In this document: one piece after another, positions 1 to 6,023 of the stretch
How positions within the stretch are numbered: the stretch's first letter is position 1
Layout of the letters: the number at the start of each line of letters is the position of its first letter
Assembly: GCA_019104905.1 (NCBI GenBank)
Contig: JAHRXB010000103.1
Span: forward strand, 1 to 6,023
Origin: Bdellovibrio sp.
GTDB lineage: Bacteria > Bdellovibrionota > Bdellovibrionia > Bdellovibrionales > Bdellovibrionaceae
DNA length: 6,023 nt
Reading direction: 5' to 3'
Program-made: the position numbers and the translations under genes
Notes under the pieces: model-generated
Databases searched by the model: none
What the model was told of the DNA's origin: nothing
Seen by the model: the letters and a program-made list of their open reading frames with translations, nothing else

Positions 1-450
1 GTAGATGCAGGAGACTGAACTCACGATGATCACATCGCGACGATCAAACAACGAACGCGTCGCTGAGTGGCGCATGCGATCAATCTGTTCGTTGATGGCG
101 GAGTCTTTTTCAATATAAGTGTCGGTCGAGGGGATGTAAGCTTCGGGCTGATAGTAATCGTAGTAGCTGACAAAGTACTCAACGGCATTGTGCGGAAAGA
201 GTTCTTTAAATTCCGCATAAAGTTGTGCTGCTAACGTTTTATTTGGAGCCAGCACCAAGGCCGGCTGGTTGAGTTTGGCAATCGTGTGTGCCATCGAGAA
301 CGTCTTTCCCGACCCCGTGACCCCGAGCAAAGTCTGATGTTTCAAACCCGCCTCAAAATTTTCAAGCATCTGCTGAATCGCTCGCGGCTGATCCCCAGAA
401 GGCTTAAACTCCGACACCAATTGAAAGTTCTTTTTAAACGAAGACCCCAT
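1..450 (-). CDS. uvrB: UvrB, excinuclease ABC subunit B (N-terminal 150 residues, cut by window edge)
   Basis: UvrB is the DNA-damage-verifying helicase-like subunit of UvrABC nucleotide excision repair; it is loaded by UvrA and then recruits UvrC for incision. Seen here: [11 protein letters not shown] at residues 15-25, the P-loop GVTGSGKT at 43-50, [14 protein letters not shown] at 65-78, and the [21 protein letters not shown] block at 92-112, which is the start of the beta-hairpin used to clamp one DNA strand. All are near-identical to the E. coli protein as I recall it. The remaining roughly 500 residues (rest of the helicase core and the UvrC-binding tail) lie outside the window. The start is the ATG at 448-450; an in-frame stop at 502-504 limits any extension and no other ATG or GTG start lies between. 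Its purine-rich GGAGGG directly abuts the ATG, an unusually short spacing. The gene is divergent from the acylase gene. No TTAC-N3-GTAA sequence (the Bdellovibrio LexA site as I recall it) occurs in 451-594, so SOS control is not evident. Confidence 0.97.
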   Translation of the reverse strand, partial: MGSSFKKNFQLVSEFKPSGDQPRAIQQMLENFEAGLKHQTLLGVTGSGKTFSMAHTIAKLNQPALVLAPNKTLAAQLYAEFKELFPHNAVEYFVSYYDYYQPEAYIPSTDTYIEKDSAINEQIDRMRHSATRSLFDRRDVIIVSSVSCIY

Positions 451-474
451 CCCTCCAACTCTACCACGCCCCCC

Positions 475-497
475 AAAAAGGTGCCTGGTGTTTTTTT
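475..497. repeat. Imperfect 23-bp palindrome of the GGTGCC/GGCACC type
   Basis: The left arm AAAAAGGTGCC (475-485) and right arm GGTGTTTTTTT (487-497) flank a central T at 486. A perfect version would have GGCACCTTTTT as right arm; the four differences (490-493 region and neighbours) are all transitions. Each of the four turns a Watson-Crick pair into a G-U pair in plus-strand RNA, while minus-strand RNA would have mismatches. From memory, perfect palindromes of this form are scattered in some deltaproteobacterial and Bdellovibrio genomes; this is not verified here. It sits 25-47 bp upstream of the uvrB start. It may be a decayed dispersed repeat, or a weak terminator-like structure on the plus strand because it ends in seven T's. 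Four consecutive wobble pairs make a stable hairpin doubtful. Confidence 0.45.
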
Positions 498-518
498 CAG
501 TCTACAATGCGTTATCGA

Positions 519-579
519 GGTCCAGAAGGTCCAATTTTGCACAGTGACATCAAAGCCGCTTGCGTCCCAACCCGGTCCA
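519..579 (+). repeat. Three GGTCCA direct repeats upstream of the acylase gene
   Basis: GGTCCA occurs at 519-524, 528-533 and 574-579. The first two lie within a 7-bp direct repeat AGGTCCA (518-524 and 527-533) with a 9-bp period. The spacing to the third copy is not regular. They lie in the divergent uvrB/acylase spacer, where a regulator could bind, but six-base repeats of this number are close to chance expectation, so this is only a pointer. Confidence 0.2.
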
Positions 580-594
580 TCCGAAAGTTTCTGA

Positions 595-2907
595 ATGAAA
601 TTATTAAAGCGCGGCCTTCCTGGTCTTATTCTTTTTTTGGGGCTTATTTCCTTTGGTGTTTATCTATTTTTAAAAACTACTTTAGCACCCTTGGATGGAC
701 AGATTCAGATTCAAAATCTTTCACATCCCGTGACGATCACCCGCGATACCTTTGGGATTCCTCATATTCAGGCCGACAACAAGACCGATGCCCTCAGAGC
801 CTTGGGATTTGTGATGGCCAGCGAGCGTCTTTTTCAAATGGAGTTGTCACGGCGAATGACCCAAGGAAACTTGAGTGAGGTTTTTGGCGAGGCCGCCCTC
901 AAAAGCGATAAACTTTATCGCAGTCTGATGCTGAAAAGATCCATGGAGCGCATGCTGGAACTGGAAAAACGCGAGGGACGCTTCGATAACAAACTCTGGG
1001 CCGAGATGGAGGCTTATTTCGATGGCGTCAATCAGTACATAGAGACTCGCCCTCTTCCCTATGAGCTGCAAATTCTAAGAATAAAACCTCGCCCCTTCAC
1101 TCCGCTTGATGCTTTTATTATGACCGGCCACATGGCCTATAGTTTTGGAATTGCACTCAAAGCCGATCCCTTGATGACTGAACTTGCCAAGAATTTCCCT
1201 CGGGAGCAATTTCAGACATTGAGAAATGATCCCCTCACTGCCCCACTAAAAATCGTCGAGAATCATTTCTTTAAACCCTTTGAGCTTTTCACCGAAGGCC
1301 TTTTCTCGGCTTCCTTCGACGGCAGCAATGCCTGGCTGGTAGCCCCACGGAGATCACAATCCGGCAAAAGCCTTTTTGCCAATGATCCGCACATTGGTTT
1401 TTCCTCCCCTTCCGTTTGGGTCGAGGCCCATATTCAAACTCCCGACTTTGAACTCTATGGCCATTACCTGCCACTCGTCCCCTTTGCGGTCCTTGGTCAC
1501 AACCGTCACCACGCCTGGGGCTTCACGATGTCTTTAGCTGACGACATGGATCTTTATCGCGAAACGCTGGATCGAGAACAAAAGACCGCTCTTTTTCAAA
1601 ACAAACCCCTACCTTATCAAGAGTGGACGGAAACAATTAAGATCAAGGGTCAACCCGATCTGAATCTCACCATGATTGAAACATCGCACGGGCCCTTGAT
1701 GGATGAAGTCCTTAACGACAAAGGTTTATCTCTCAAGTGGGCCTATCATCGTCCGTTAAATAATCCCATGAAATCTCTGCGCGAGATGGCCGAGGCTCAC
1801 ACACTGAAGGATTTTGAAAATGCTCTTCAGCATGCCACAGCCCCCGGGCTCAATGTGATGTATGCCGATGCCGAGAATATCGCTTGGTGGATTTTCGGAG
1901 ATATCGCCGTGAAAAAGAATCCGAACTCAGACATGATCCTCGATGGCGCTTCCGGCGAAGACGAGTACCAAAAAGTCCTTCCCTGGGAGGAAAAACCTCA
2001 CTTGGTCAACCCTCCACAGGGATTTATCGTGACCGCCAATTCAAGACCTGCAGGACTCTCTTGGGGAATTCGCGGAGATTGGCAGGCCGACGACCGCTAC
2101 CAAACCATCACCAAGGCGCTGTCAGAAAAAGATCTCTGGAGTGCTGAAGATTTTAAAGTTTTGCAAACTGAAAACTACAATTCTCAAAATAAACTCCTCC
2201 TGGAAAAACTCCTTGAGAATCTTGAGCTTAGCGCGAGTGATTCGCAAACTTACTCAAAACAACTTGAGGCCTTAAAAGCGTGGAATCTTCGTTCCGACAG
2301 CTCCTCCCTTGAGGCCGCCTTGTTTCATCAGTGGAACAACGAAAATATTCTTTTACTTCTAAGCGATTGGGAGGAAGAAAAACGTCAGGCCTATCTGGAC
2401 ACTCCTTACGCCTGGTCTTTTTATAAAAAGGTCCTTTTAGATCCACAATCGCAATGGGAAAAGGGAAAAGATCTTTCTCAACTTCTCACTCAAGGCTTCC
2501 TTGCGGCAGCCCAAAAAACAAAAGACAATCCGACCTGGGGAAGTCTGCACACGGTTGAGTACACTCACCCCTTGGGACGAAGCTTTCCTCTGAATCTTAT
2601 TTTCAACTTAGGCCCCTACCCCATGTCGGGAGCTTATAATGAAATCAATAACAACAAAATGCGCGCCCTGGGGGGCGACTTCAAAGTGATCGCGGGCCCC
2701 TCCACTCGTCGAATCATCGATTTTGCGAACCCGCAAAAAAGTTGGGGCATCAATCCCATTGGAATATCAGGCCATCTTTTGTCGCCTTTTTATAAAGACC
2801 AAGTGCCGATGTTCTTAGAGGGCAAATACCGTCCGCAACTGATGGATGAAAAAGATATTGCGGCGGCAAAAACTCACGAACTGAAGCTAGTCCCCTCTGC
2901 CATGTAG
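595..2907 (+). CDS. Penicillin acylase family protein (Ntn hydrolase, peptidase S45), membrane-anchored or exported
   Basis: A 770-residue precursor of an N-terminal-nucleophile amidohydrolase. Family members cleave themselves into alpha and beta chains and hydrolyse amide bonds in substrates such as beta-lactam side chains or acyl-homoserine lactones. Seen here: a basic N-terminus and hydrophobic segment at about residues 8-27 with no lipobox cysteine, so an uncleaved anchor or signal peptide facing the periplasm. An alpha-chain block (ITRDTFGIPHIQA at 48-60; GFVMASERLFQMELSRR at 71-87) follows. The predicted autocleavage site is Gly243/Ser244 in GSNAWLV, with Ser244 the likely nucleophile. 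After it come FANDPHIG (261-268), GHNRHHAWGFT (301-311), VTANSRP (479-485, Asn482 a plausible oxyanion-hole residue) and a typical family C-terminus with LLSPFYKDQVPMFLEGKYRP (728-747). Length fits an intact enzyme and all key motifs are present. The ATG follows an in-frame TGA directly (592-594), so it is the first possible start, and the membrane segment requires it; the next Met is residue 74. No convincing Shine-Dalgarno sequence precedes it. The substrate cannot be read from sequence; quorum-signal acylase, beta-lactam acylase or other amide hydrolase are all possible. Confidence 0.93.
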   Translation: MKLLKRGLPGLILFLGLISFGVYLFLKTTLAPLDGQIQIQNLSHPVTITRDTFGIPHIQADNKTDALRALGFVMASERLFQMELSRRMTQGNLSEVFGEAALKSDKLYRSLMLKRSMERMLELEKREGRFDNKLWAEMEAYFDGVNQYIETRPLPYELQILRIKPRPFTPLDAFIMTGHMAYSFGIALKADPLMTELAKNFPREQFQTLRNDPLTAPLKIVENHFFKPFELFTEGLFSASFDGSNAWLVAPRRSQSGKSLFANDPHIGFSSPSVWVEAHIQTPDFELYGHYLPLVPFAVLGHNRHHAWGFTMSLADDMDLYRETLDREQKTALFQNKPLPYQEWTETIKIKGQPDLNLTMIETSHGPLMDEVLNDKGLSLKWAYHRPLNNPMKSLREMAEAHTLKDFENALQHATAPGLNVMYADAENIAWWIFGDIAVKKNPNSDMILDGASGEDEYQKVLPWEEKPHLVNPPQGFIVTANSRPAGLSWGIRGDWQADDRYQTITKALSEKDLWSAEDFKVLQTENYNSQNKLLLEKLLENLELSASDSQTYSKQLEALKAWNLRSDSSSLEAALFHQWNNENILLLLSDWEEEKRQAYLDTPYAWSFYKKVLLDPQSQWEKGKDLSQLLTQGFLAAAQKTKDNPTWGSLHTVEYTHPLGRSFPLNLIFNLGPYPMSGAYNEINNNKMRALGGDFKVIAGPSTRRIIDFANPQKSWGINPIGISGHLLSPFYKDQVPMFLEGKYRPQLMDEKDIAAAKTHELKLVPSAM

Positions 2908-2918
2908 AAGAGCAGAAA

Positions 2919-2943
2919 AGGACCTTGTATCCTCACAGGTCCT
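2919..2943. other. Perfect 7-bp inverted repeat just after the acylase stop codon
   Basis: AGGACCT (2919-2925) and AGGTCCT (2937-2943) are exact reverse complements separated by 11 nt, beginning 12 nt after the acylase stop codon. In the plus direction no T-run follows (GCGCAG comes next), so it is not a standard intrinsic terminator; in the minus direction it is followed by TTTTC. It could be a weak terminator, an mRNA 3'-end stabilising stem, or chance. Confidence 0.3.
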
Positions 2944-2976
2944 GCGCAGAACCGCTTTCAAATGGAGCACTTTATG

Positions 2977-3004
2977 CCATCCTTCCTCTTAACACGGAGG
3001 ATGG
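2977..3004 (+). promoter_or_regulatory. Ribosome binding site of the exported-protein gene enclosed in a potential hairpin
   Basis: The Shine-Dalgarno sequence GGAGG (2996-3000) lies 7 nt before the ATG at 3008, close to ideal. Its bases fall in the 3' arm of an inverted repeat: CCATCCT (2977-2983) pairs with AGGATGG (2998-3004), and after a single bulged T at 2984 CC (2985-2986) pairs with GG (2996-2997). This gives about 9 base pairs with a 9-nt loop (2987-2995). If it forms in the mRNA, the ribosome site would be fully hidden. The RBS assignment is strong; the regulatory role of the stem is inference, since a purine-rich RBS pairs easily with any nearby pyrimidine tract. Confidence 0.5.
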
Positions 3005-3007
3005 AAC

Positions 3008-3490
3008 ATGAAGTATGCCGTTGGTCTTTTAATATTTCTTTGTGTCAACCAAGGATTGGCTTATCCCGGCGTCGGAGACAAAGTCCAGTGGACAGGAACC
3101 ATCCGACTTCTTGATGGATCAAACACCCCTGTGCATATTTCCAAAGAAGTCAGTGCTTTCAATGCTCGAACTCATATGTGGACCATAGAACTTGAAACCA
3201 CGTTAGGCGAAAAGAAGTCCTCTAAAGTGATGGAAGTCGCCGAACTTTACACACCAGAGAAATTCAAAACACTTATTGCGGGGTGCCTCTCTCAAGGGGG
3301 AGTCCTTGAGAAAATCACGGCCCCAGCGGGGACCTATGAAACCTGCAAGATCACGGAGACAACCCCGGAAGGACTTGTTGTCGAAAAATGGTGGGGGGAT
3401 ATTCCCTTTGGAGTGGTCAGCAAAAGCACCAAGGACTTCACAACCAAAGTGGATCTCAAGGATCTGGACTCTCTACTAGCGGGCCTTTAA
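3008..3490 (+). CDS. Small exported protein of unknown function
   Basis: I do not recognise the family. The 160-residue product has a textbook Sec signal peptide: MK, then hydrophobic YAVGLLIFLCV, then NQGLA, with predicted signal peptidase I cleavage after Ala18 to give a mature protein of about 142 residues beginning YPGVGDKVQW. The only cysteine in the signal (Cys12) is not followed by a cleavage pattern that would make this a lipoprotein. The mature part has no further hydrophobic segment and appears beta-rich. It contains two cysteines, Cys93 (AGCLSQGG) and Cys113 (GTYETCKIT), which could form a disulfide in the periplasm. A conserved-looking stretch WWGDIPFGVVSKSTKDF lies at 128-144. 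A GGAGG Shine-Dalgarno sequence 7 nt upstream fixes the start. It lies 100 nt after the acylase gene and 135 nt before glnS; neither neighbour indicates its role. A periplasmic or secreted location is likely; anything more would be a guess. Confidence 0.85.
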   Translation: MKYAVGLLIFLCVNQGLAYPGVGDKVQWTGTIRLLDGSNTPVHISKEVSAFNARTHMWTIELETTLGEKKSSKVMEVAELYTPEKFKTLIAGCLSQGGVLEKITAPAGTYETCKITETTPEGLVVEKWWGDIPFGVVSKSTKDFTTKVDLKDLDSLLAGL

Positions 3491-3573
3491 AAAAGCCCCG
3501 ACTTCGCGAACTTGACTCACACTCTCAAAAGCCCTCCTTGGGATGACATGGAGCACTTAAATTGCGTCGCAAA

Positions 3574-3614
3574 GTATCAGGTATCATTAGACAATCCCAG
3601 ACCTCCCCTGATAC
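3574..3614. promoter_or_regulatory. Inverted and direct repeat in the glnS leader, possible operator or hairpin
   Basis: GTATCAGG (3574-3581) and CCTGATAC (3607-3614) form a perfect 8-bp inverted repeat separated by 25 nt, ending 11 nt before the glnS ATG. The left arm is also part of a 7-bp-period direct repeat, GTATCAG then GTATCAT (3574-3587), so three GTATCA half-sites are present. TATCAT at 3582-3587 resembles a sigma-70 -10 box (5 of 6), but no good -35 box lies 16-18 bp upstream. The arrangement could be an operator, an mRNA leader stem or coincidence. No tRNA-Gln-like or T-box leader structure is evident. Confidence 0.3.
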
Positions 3615-3618
3615 ATTT

Positions 3619-3623
3619 GAGGG
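3619..3623 (+). promoter_or_regulatory. Shine-Dalgarno sequence that decides the glnS start
   Basis: GAGGG precedes the ATG at 3626 with only 2-3 nt between. The spacing is short, but this is the only purine-rich site in the region, and it supports the start that also gives the normal family N-terminus over the in-frame upstream ATG at 3548 and TTG at 3512. Confidence 0.6.
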
Positions 3624-3625
3624 CT

Positions 3626-5281
3626 ATGGAAACAGCAAATAATTTTCTCAAGCAGATCATTGAAAAGGATCTTGAATCCAAAAAACACACTTTCATTGTC
3701 ACGAGATTTCCACCGGAGCCCAATGGATATCTTCACTTGGGTCACGCCAAGTCGATTTGTCTGAATTTTGGTTTAGCCCAAGAATACAAAGGTCGCTGCC
3801 ATCTTCGCTTTGATGACACCAACCCCGAAACTGAAGACGTTGAGTACGTCGAGTCCATCAAAAACGACGTCAAGTGGTTGGGCTTTGACTGGAATGAGCA
3901 TCTTTACTTTGCCTCAGACTACTTCCAACAACTTTATGACTGGGCCGTTTACCTGATCAAAGAAGGCAAAGCCTATGTCTGCAGTCTCAGCGAAGCCGAG
4001 CTGCGCGAATATCGCGGGAACTTTACGACCCCCGGCAAAGACAGTCCTTACAGAACCAGATCTGTGGAAGAAAACTTGAAACTCTTTGAGCAAATGAAAA
4101 ATGGAGAGTTTGAAGAAGGCGCCCATGTTTTGCGCGCTAAGATCGACATGAAATCGCCGAATATGAACATGCGCGATCCCTTGCTTTATCGCATCCGTAA
4201 AGCACATCACCATCGCACTGGTGACAAGTGGTGCATTTATCCTATGTACGACTATGCTCATCCTTTGTCCGACGCGATTGAAGGCATCACTCATTCCATT
4301 TGCACTTTGGAATTCCAAGATCACCGTCCTTTTTATGATTGGTGTATCGAAAATTGCCCAGTGACGGCTCATCCTCACCAGTATGAGTTTGCGCGCATGA
4401 ACATGACCTATTTGGTTATGAGTAAGCGCAAACTTCTTCAGTTGGTAAAAGAAAAATACGTGGATGGCTGGAGTGATCCACGAATGCCGACGATTTCAGG
4501 TATTCGCAGACGCGGTTATACTCCAGAGTCTATTCGCCTGTTCGCAGAGCGTATCGGCGTTGCCAAGGCGGAGTCTGTGATTGAGTATGACATCCTCGAA
4601 TCCTGCGTTCGCGATGACCTCGATGCTCGCGCGCATCGTGCGATGGCCGTTTTAGATCCAATTAAAGTGGTGATCGAGAACCTTCCGGCGGATTACAAGG
4701 AAGAACTAGAATCCTCCGTTCACCCTAAGAAACCCGAATTGGGTAAAAGAAAATTCTACTTCACCAAAGAAGTGTATATTGAGTCCTCCGACTTCCAAGA
4801 AAATCCAGAGGCTGATTTCTTTAGATTGTCTCCCGGAAAAGAAGTACGACTTAGAAACGCCTATGTTATTAAATGCAACGAGGTCATCAAGGATTCTTCA
4901 GGAAAAGTCACAGAACTTCACTGTACGTACCTTCCTGAAACCAAAGGTGGAAAACCGACTTCGGATGGCCGAAAAATCAAAGGCATCATTCACTGGGTTT
5001 CAGCTTCCGAGTGCGTTGAAGCGGAAGTTCGTGTTTACGGTCGCCTTTTCTCTGTGTCAGATCCAGAGAACACTCCAGAGGGCAAAGACTTTAAATCCAA
5101 TCTCAATCCAGATTCTTTGAAAGTCGTAAAAAACGCGAAACTGGAAGTGGGATTGAAAGAGGCTTCTCTGGAGCACAGATACCAATTTGAACGCGTGGGT
5201 TACTTCTGTTTAGACAGTCAAGACTCCAAACCCGGAGCCTTGGTGTTTAATATGACGGTCGGCCTCGCATCAGGGCACTGA
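3626..5281 (+). CDS. glnS: Glutaminyl-tRNA synthetase (GlnRS)
   Basis: This cytoplasmic class I synthetase joins glutamine to tRNA-Gln using ATP. The 551-residue product is close to the 554 of E. coli GlnRS and aligns from end to end from memory. Seen: [11 protein letters not shown] at 6-16; the HIGH-type motif [15 protein letters not shown] at 29-43, whose PPEPNG form marks GlnRS rather than bacterial Glu[24 protein letters not shown] at 61-82, with Asp63 matching E. coli Asp66; [32 protein letters not shown] at 201-232, with Tyr208 matching E. coli Tyr211, a glutamine-pocket residue; the KMSKS-type loop VMSKRK at 264-269; [15 protein letters not shown] at 284-298; then the beta-barrel anticodon-binding domains with [13 protein letters not shown] (404-416), IIHWVSA (454-460) and GYFCLDS (525-531). 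No key motif is missing. The frame is open upstream to TTG 3512 with an ATG at 3548, but the 26-38 extra residues do not look like GlnRS. It is convergent with cysS across a shared terminator. Confidence 0.98.
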   Translation: METANNFLKQIIEKDLESKKHTFIVTRFPPEPNGYLHLGHAKSICLNFGLAQEYKGRCHLRFDDTNPETEDVEYVESIKNDVKWLGFDWNEHLYFASDYFQQLYDWAVYLIKEGKAYVCSLSEAELREYRGNFTTPGKDSPYRTRSVEENLKLFEQMKNGEFEEGAHVLRAKIDMKSPNMNMRDPLLYRIRKAHHHRTGDKWCIYPMYDYAHPLSDAIEGITHSICTLEFQDHRPFYDWCIENCPVTAHPHQYEFARMNMTYLVMSKRKLLQLVKEKYVDGWSDPRMPTISGIRRRGYTPESIRLFAERIGVAKAESVIEYDILESCVRDDLDARAHRAMAVLDPIKVVIENLPADYKEELESSVHPKKPELGKRKFYFTKEVYIESSDFQENPEADFFRLSPGKEVRLRNAYVIKCNEVIKDSSGKVTELHCTYLPETKGGKPTSDGRKIKGIIHWVSASECVEAEVRVYGRLFSVSDPENTPEGKDFKSNLNPDSLKVVKNAKLEVGLKEASLEHRYQFERVGYFCLDSQDSKPGALVFNMTVGLASGH

Positions 5282-5306
5282 TTAAACCGTCAAAAAATCA
5301 ATGACT

Positions 5307-5338
5307 AAAAAGGTCCTCGAAAGAGGACCTTTTTTTTT
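5307..5338. terminator. Bidirectional intrinsic terminator between glnS and cysS
   Basis: AGGTCCTC (5311-5318) and GAGGACCT (5323-5330) form a perfect 8-bp stem closed by a GAAA tetraloop (5319-5322) in the plus direction. It is flanked by AAAA (5307-5310) and eight T's (5331-5338), which can lengthen the stem to 12 bp. For glnS this is a strong Rho-independent terminator ending in a U8 tract, 25 nt after the stop codon. In the minus direction the stem is followed by TTTT, so it likely also ends cysS transcription, whose stop codon overlaps the T-run. Confidence 0.93.
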
Positions 5339-6023
5339 ACTTCGTCACTTCCCAAAAACTGCCCTCGGGAGTGTCACTCACAGAGATCCCCATGGCGGTT
5401 AACTTTCCACGAAGCTCATCTGATTTCGCAAAGTCCTTTGCTTCACGAGCTTTTGTTCGCTCTGCCACCAAAGCATCCACTTGTGGACGTTCAATGTTCA
5501 TCTTTCTTAAAAGCATATCGTCCAGTTTCACCAAAAACTCATGAGCCGGTTCCTGGAATAGACTTAAAAGTCCGCCGAATTTTCTGACGAAATTCACAAA
5601 AGCCAGGGCCTTGCCTTGCACAGCAGGATTGGATTTAAGACCACGGCGCACTTGATTGTTAAACTGGCGAACCACCTCAAACATGGCCGCAAAGGCTTCC
5701 GGAGTTCCAAAATCATCATTCAACGCGGCTTCAATCTTCACCCACGCCTCTTTGGTGATTTTCTCAAAACCAGGATCTACCGCCGTCACTTCAGGTGACA
5801 GATAGCTTTCCGCCAAAGACAACGCCGAATAAACTCGAGCCAGGCCCGCAACCGCTCTGTCGATGGCAGCATCACTAAAATCACTCATGGAACGATAGTG
5901 AACAGACAAGATCATCCACTTGTAGATCTCGGCGTTATAAGTCTCCATGAATTCGCGCATGGTGACCACGTTACCTAAAGACTTGGACATTTTCTGTCCA
6001 CCGAAATTAAGCATATTGTTATG
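5337..6023 (-). CDS. cysS: Cysteinyl-tRNA synthetase (C-terminal 228 residues, cut by window edge)
   Basis: CysRS is a cytoplasmic class I synthetase that joins cysteine to tRNA-Cys with ATP. The visible part begins mid-protein with HNNMLNFGGQ, just before the KMSKS ATP-binding loop, which is intact at 5979-5993 and followed by LGNVVTMREFMETYNAEIYKWMILSVHYRS, the usual CysRS continuation. Next comes a helical-bundle DALR-type domain (DFSDAAIDRAVAGLARVYSAL and the following FGTPEAFAAMFEVVRQFN) and the typical C-terminal segment ERTKAREAKDFAKSDELRGKLTAMGISVSDTPEGSFWEV, which recognises the tRNA. The HIGH motif and zinc ligands would lie beyond the right edge; family members are about 460-500 residues, so about half is missing. 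The in-frame ATG at 6012-6014 (Met4 of the visible part) is internal, not the start. The TAA stop (5337-5339) overlaps the T-run of the shared terminator, leaving almost no 3' untranslated region before the hairpin. No frameshift or odd residue is seen. Confidence 0.97.
   Translation of the reverse strand, partial: HNNMLNFGGQKMSKSLGNVVTMREFMETYNAEIYKWMILSVHYRSMSDFSDAAIDRAVAGLARVYSALSLAESYLSPEVTAVDPGFEKITKEAWVKIEAALNDDFGTPEAFAAMFEVVRQFNNQVRRGLKSNPAVQGKALAFVNFVRKFGGLLSLFQEPAHEFLVKLDDMLLRKMNIERPQVDALVAERTKAREAKDFAKSDELRGKLTAMGISVSDTPEGSFWEVTK

Noticed and set aside
503..508. TACAAT as a -10 box for the acylase gene
   Set aside because: No acceptable -35 sequence lies 15-18 bp upstream; a single 5-of-6 hexamer is not enough.
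286..594. 102-codon open frame on the plus strand running into the acylase start
   Set aside because: It overlaps the conserved uvrB N-terminus on the opposite strand, its product is low-complexity and basic, and an in-frame TGA at 592-594 separates it from the acylase.
507..878. 123-codon plus-strand frame overlapping the acylase start
   Set aside because: It has no RBS and no recognisable protein, and it runs out of frame across the conserved acylase N-terminus.
2962..3120. Possible leader peptide starting at ATG 2962 and overlapping the exported-protein gene
   Set aside because: It has no Shine-Dalgarno sequence, runs about 50 codons out of frame into the next gene, and has no codon bias or regulatory amino-acid run.
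3480..3500. Terminator candidate at the end of the exported-protein gene (GGGC/GCCC around the stop codon)
   Set aside because: The stem is only 4-5 bp, contains the stop codon in its loop, and no T-run follows.
3503..3510. TTCGCGAA 8-bp palindrome
   Set aside because: A palindrome of this length occurs readily by chance and nothing around it supports a binding site.
2962..3558. Identical 11-mer ATGGAGCACTT upstream of two genes (2962-2972 and 3548-3558)
   Set aside because: By simple counting, a few identical 11-mer pairs are expected by chance in 6 kb, and the flanking bases do not match.
3914..4378. 154-codon open frame antisense to glnS
   Set aside because: It lies entirely within the GlnRS-coding region, has no RBS or family resemblance, and its openness is explained by codon use of the sense gene.

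Overview
The window looks like ordinary chromosome from a didermic, Gram-negative-type bacterium. My best guess is a Bdellovibrio-like member of the Bdellovibrionota, or a related former deltaproteobacterium. That guess rests on roughly balanced base composition, a bacterial-type GlnRS, membrane-anchored acylase and small-exported-protein genes, and a decayed copy of a GGTGCC/GGCACC palindrome that I recall from such genomes. No rRNA gene or other taxonomic marker is present, so the assignment is tentative. I found no mobile element, CRISPR array, tRNA or phage gene, and no convincing new multi-gene system.

Layout: (1) 1-450, minus strand: first 150 codons of uvrB, running off the left edge. 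(2) 451-594: divergent intergenic region with the imperfect palindrome and GGTCCA repeats. (3) 595-2907, plus strand: complete penicillin acylase-family (Ntn-hydrolase, peptidase S45) gene with an N-terminal membrane segment. (4) 2908-3007: intergenic region with two potential hairpins, the second enclosing the ribosome binding site of the next gene. (5) 3008-3490, plus strand: small exported protein of unknown function with a clear signal peptide. (6) 3491-3625: glnS leader with an inverted repeat. (7) 3626-5281, plus strand: complete glutaminyl-tRNA synthetase. (8) 5282-5336: strong hairpin terminator shared by two convergent genes. (9) 5337-6023, minus strand: C-terminal half of cysS, running off the right edge.

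The genes do not form an obvious pathway. Two are aminoacyl-tRNA synthetases for translation, one is nucleotide excision repair, and two act at or beyond the inner membrane. The acylase, the exported protein and glnS lie in the same direction, but the gaps of 100 and 135 nt carry their own leader features, so co-transcription is unproven. The points most worth a second look are the hairpin that would hide the exported protein's Shine-Dalgarno sequence, the substrate of the acylase, the glnS leader and start choice, and the palindrome upstream of uvrB.
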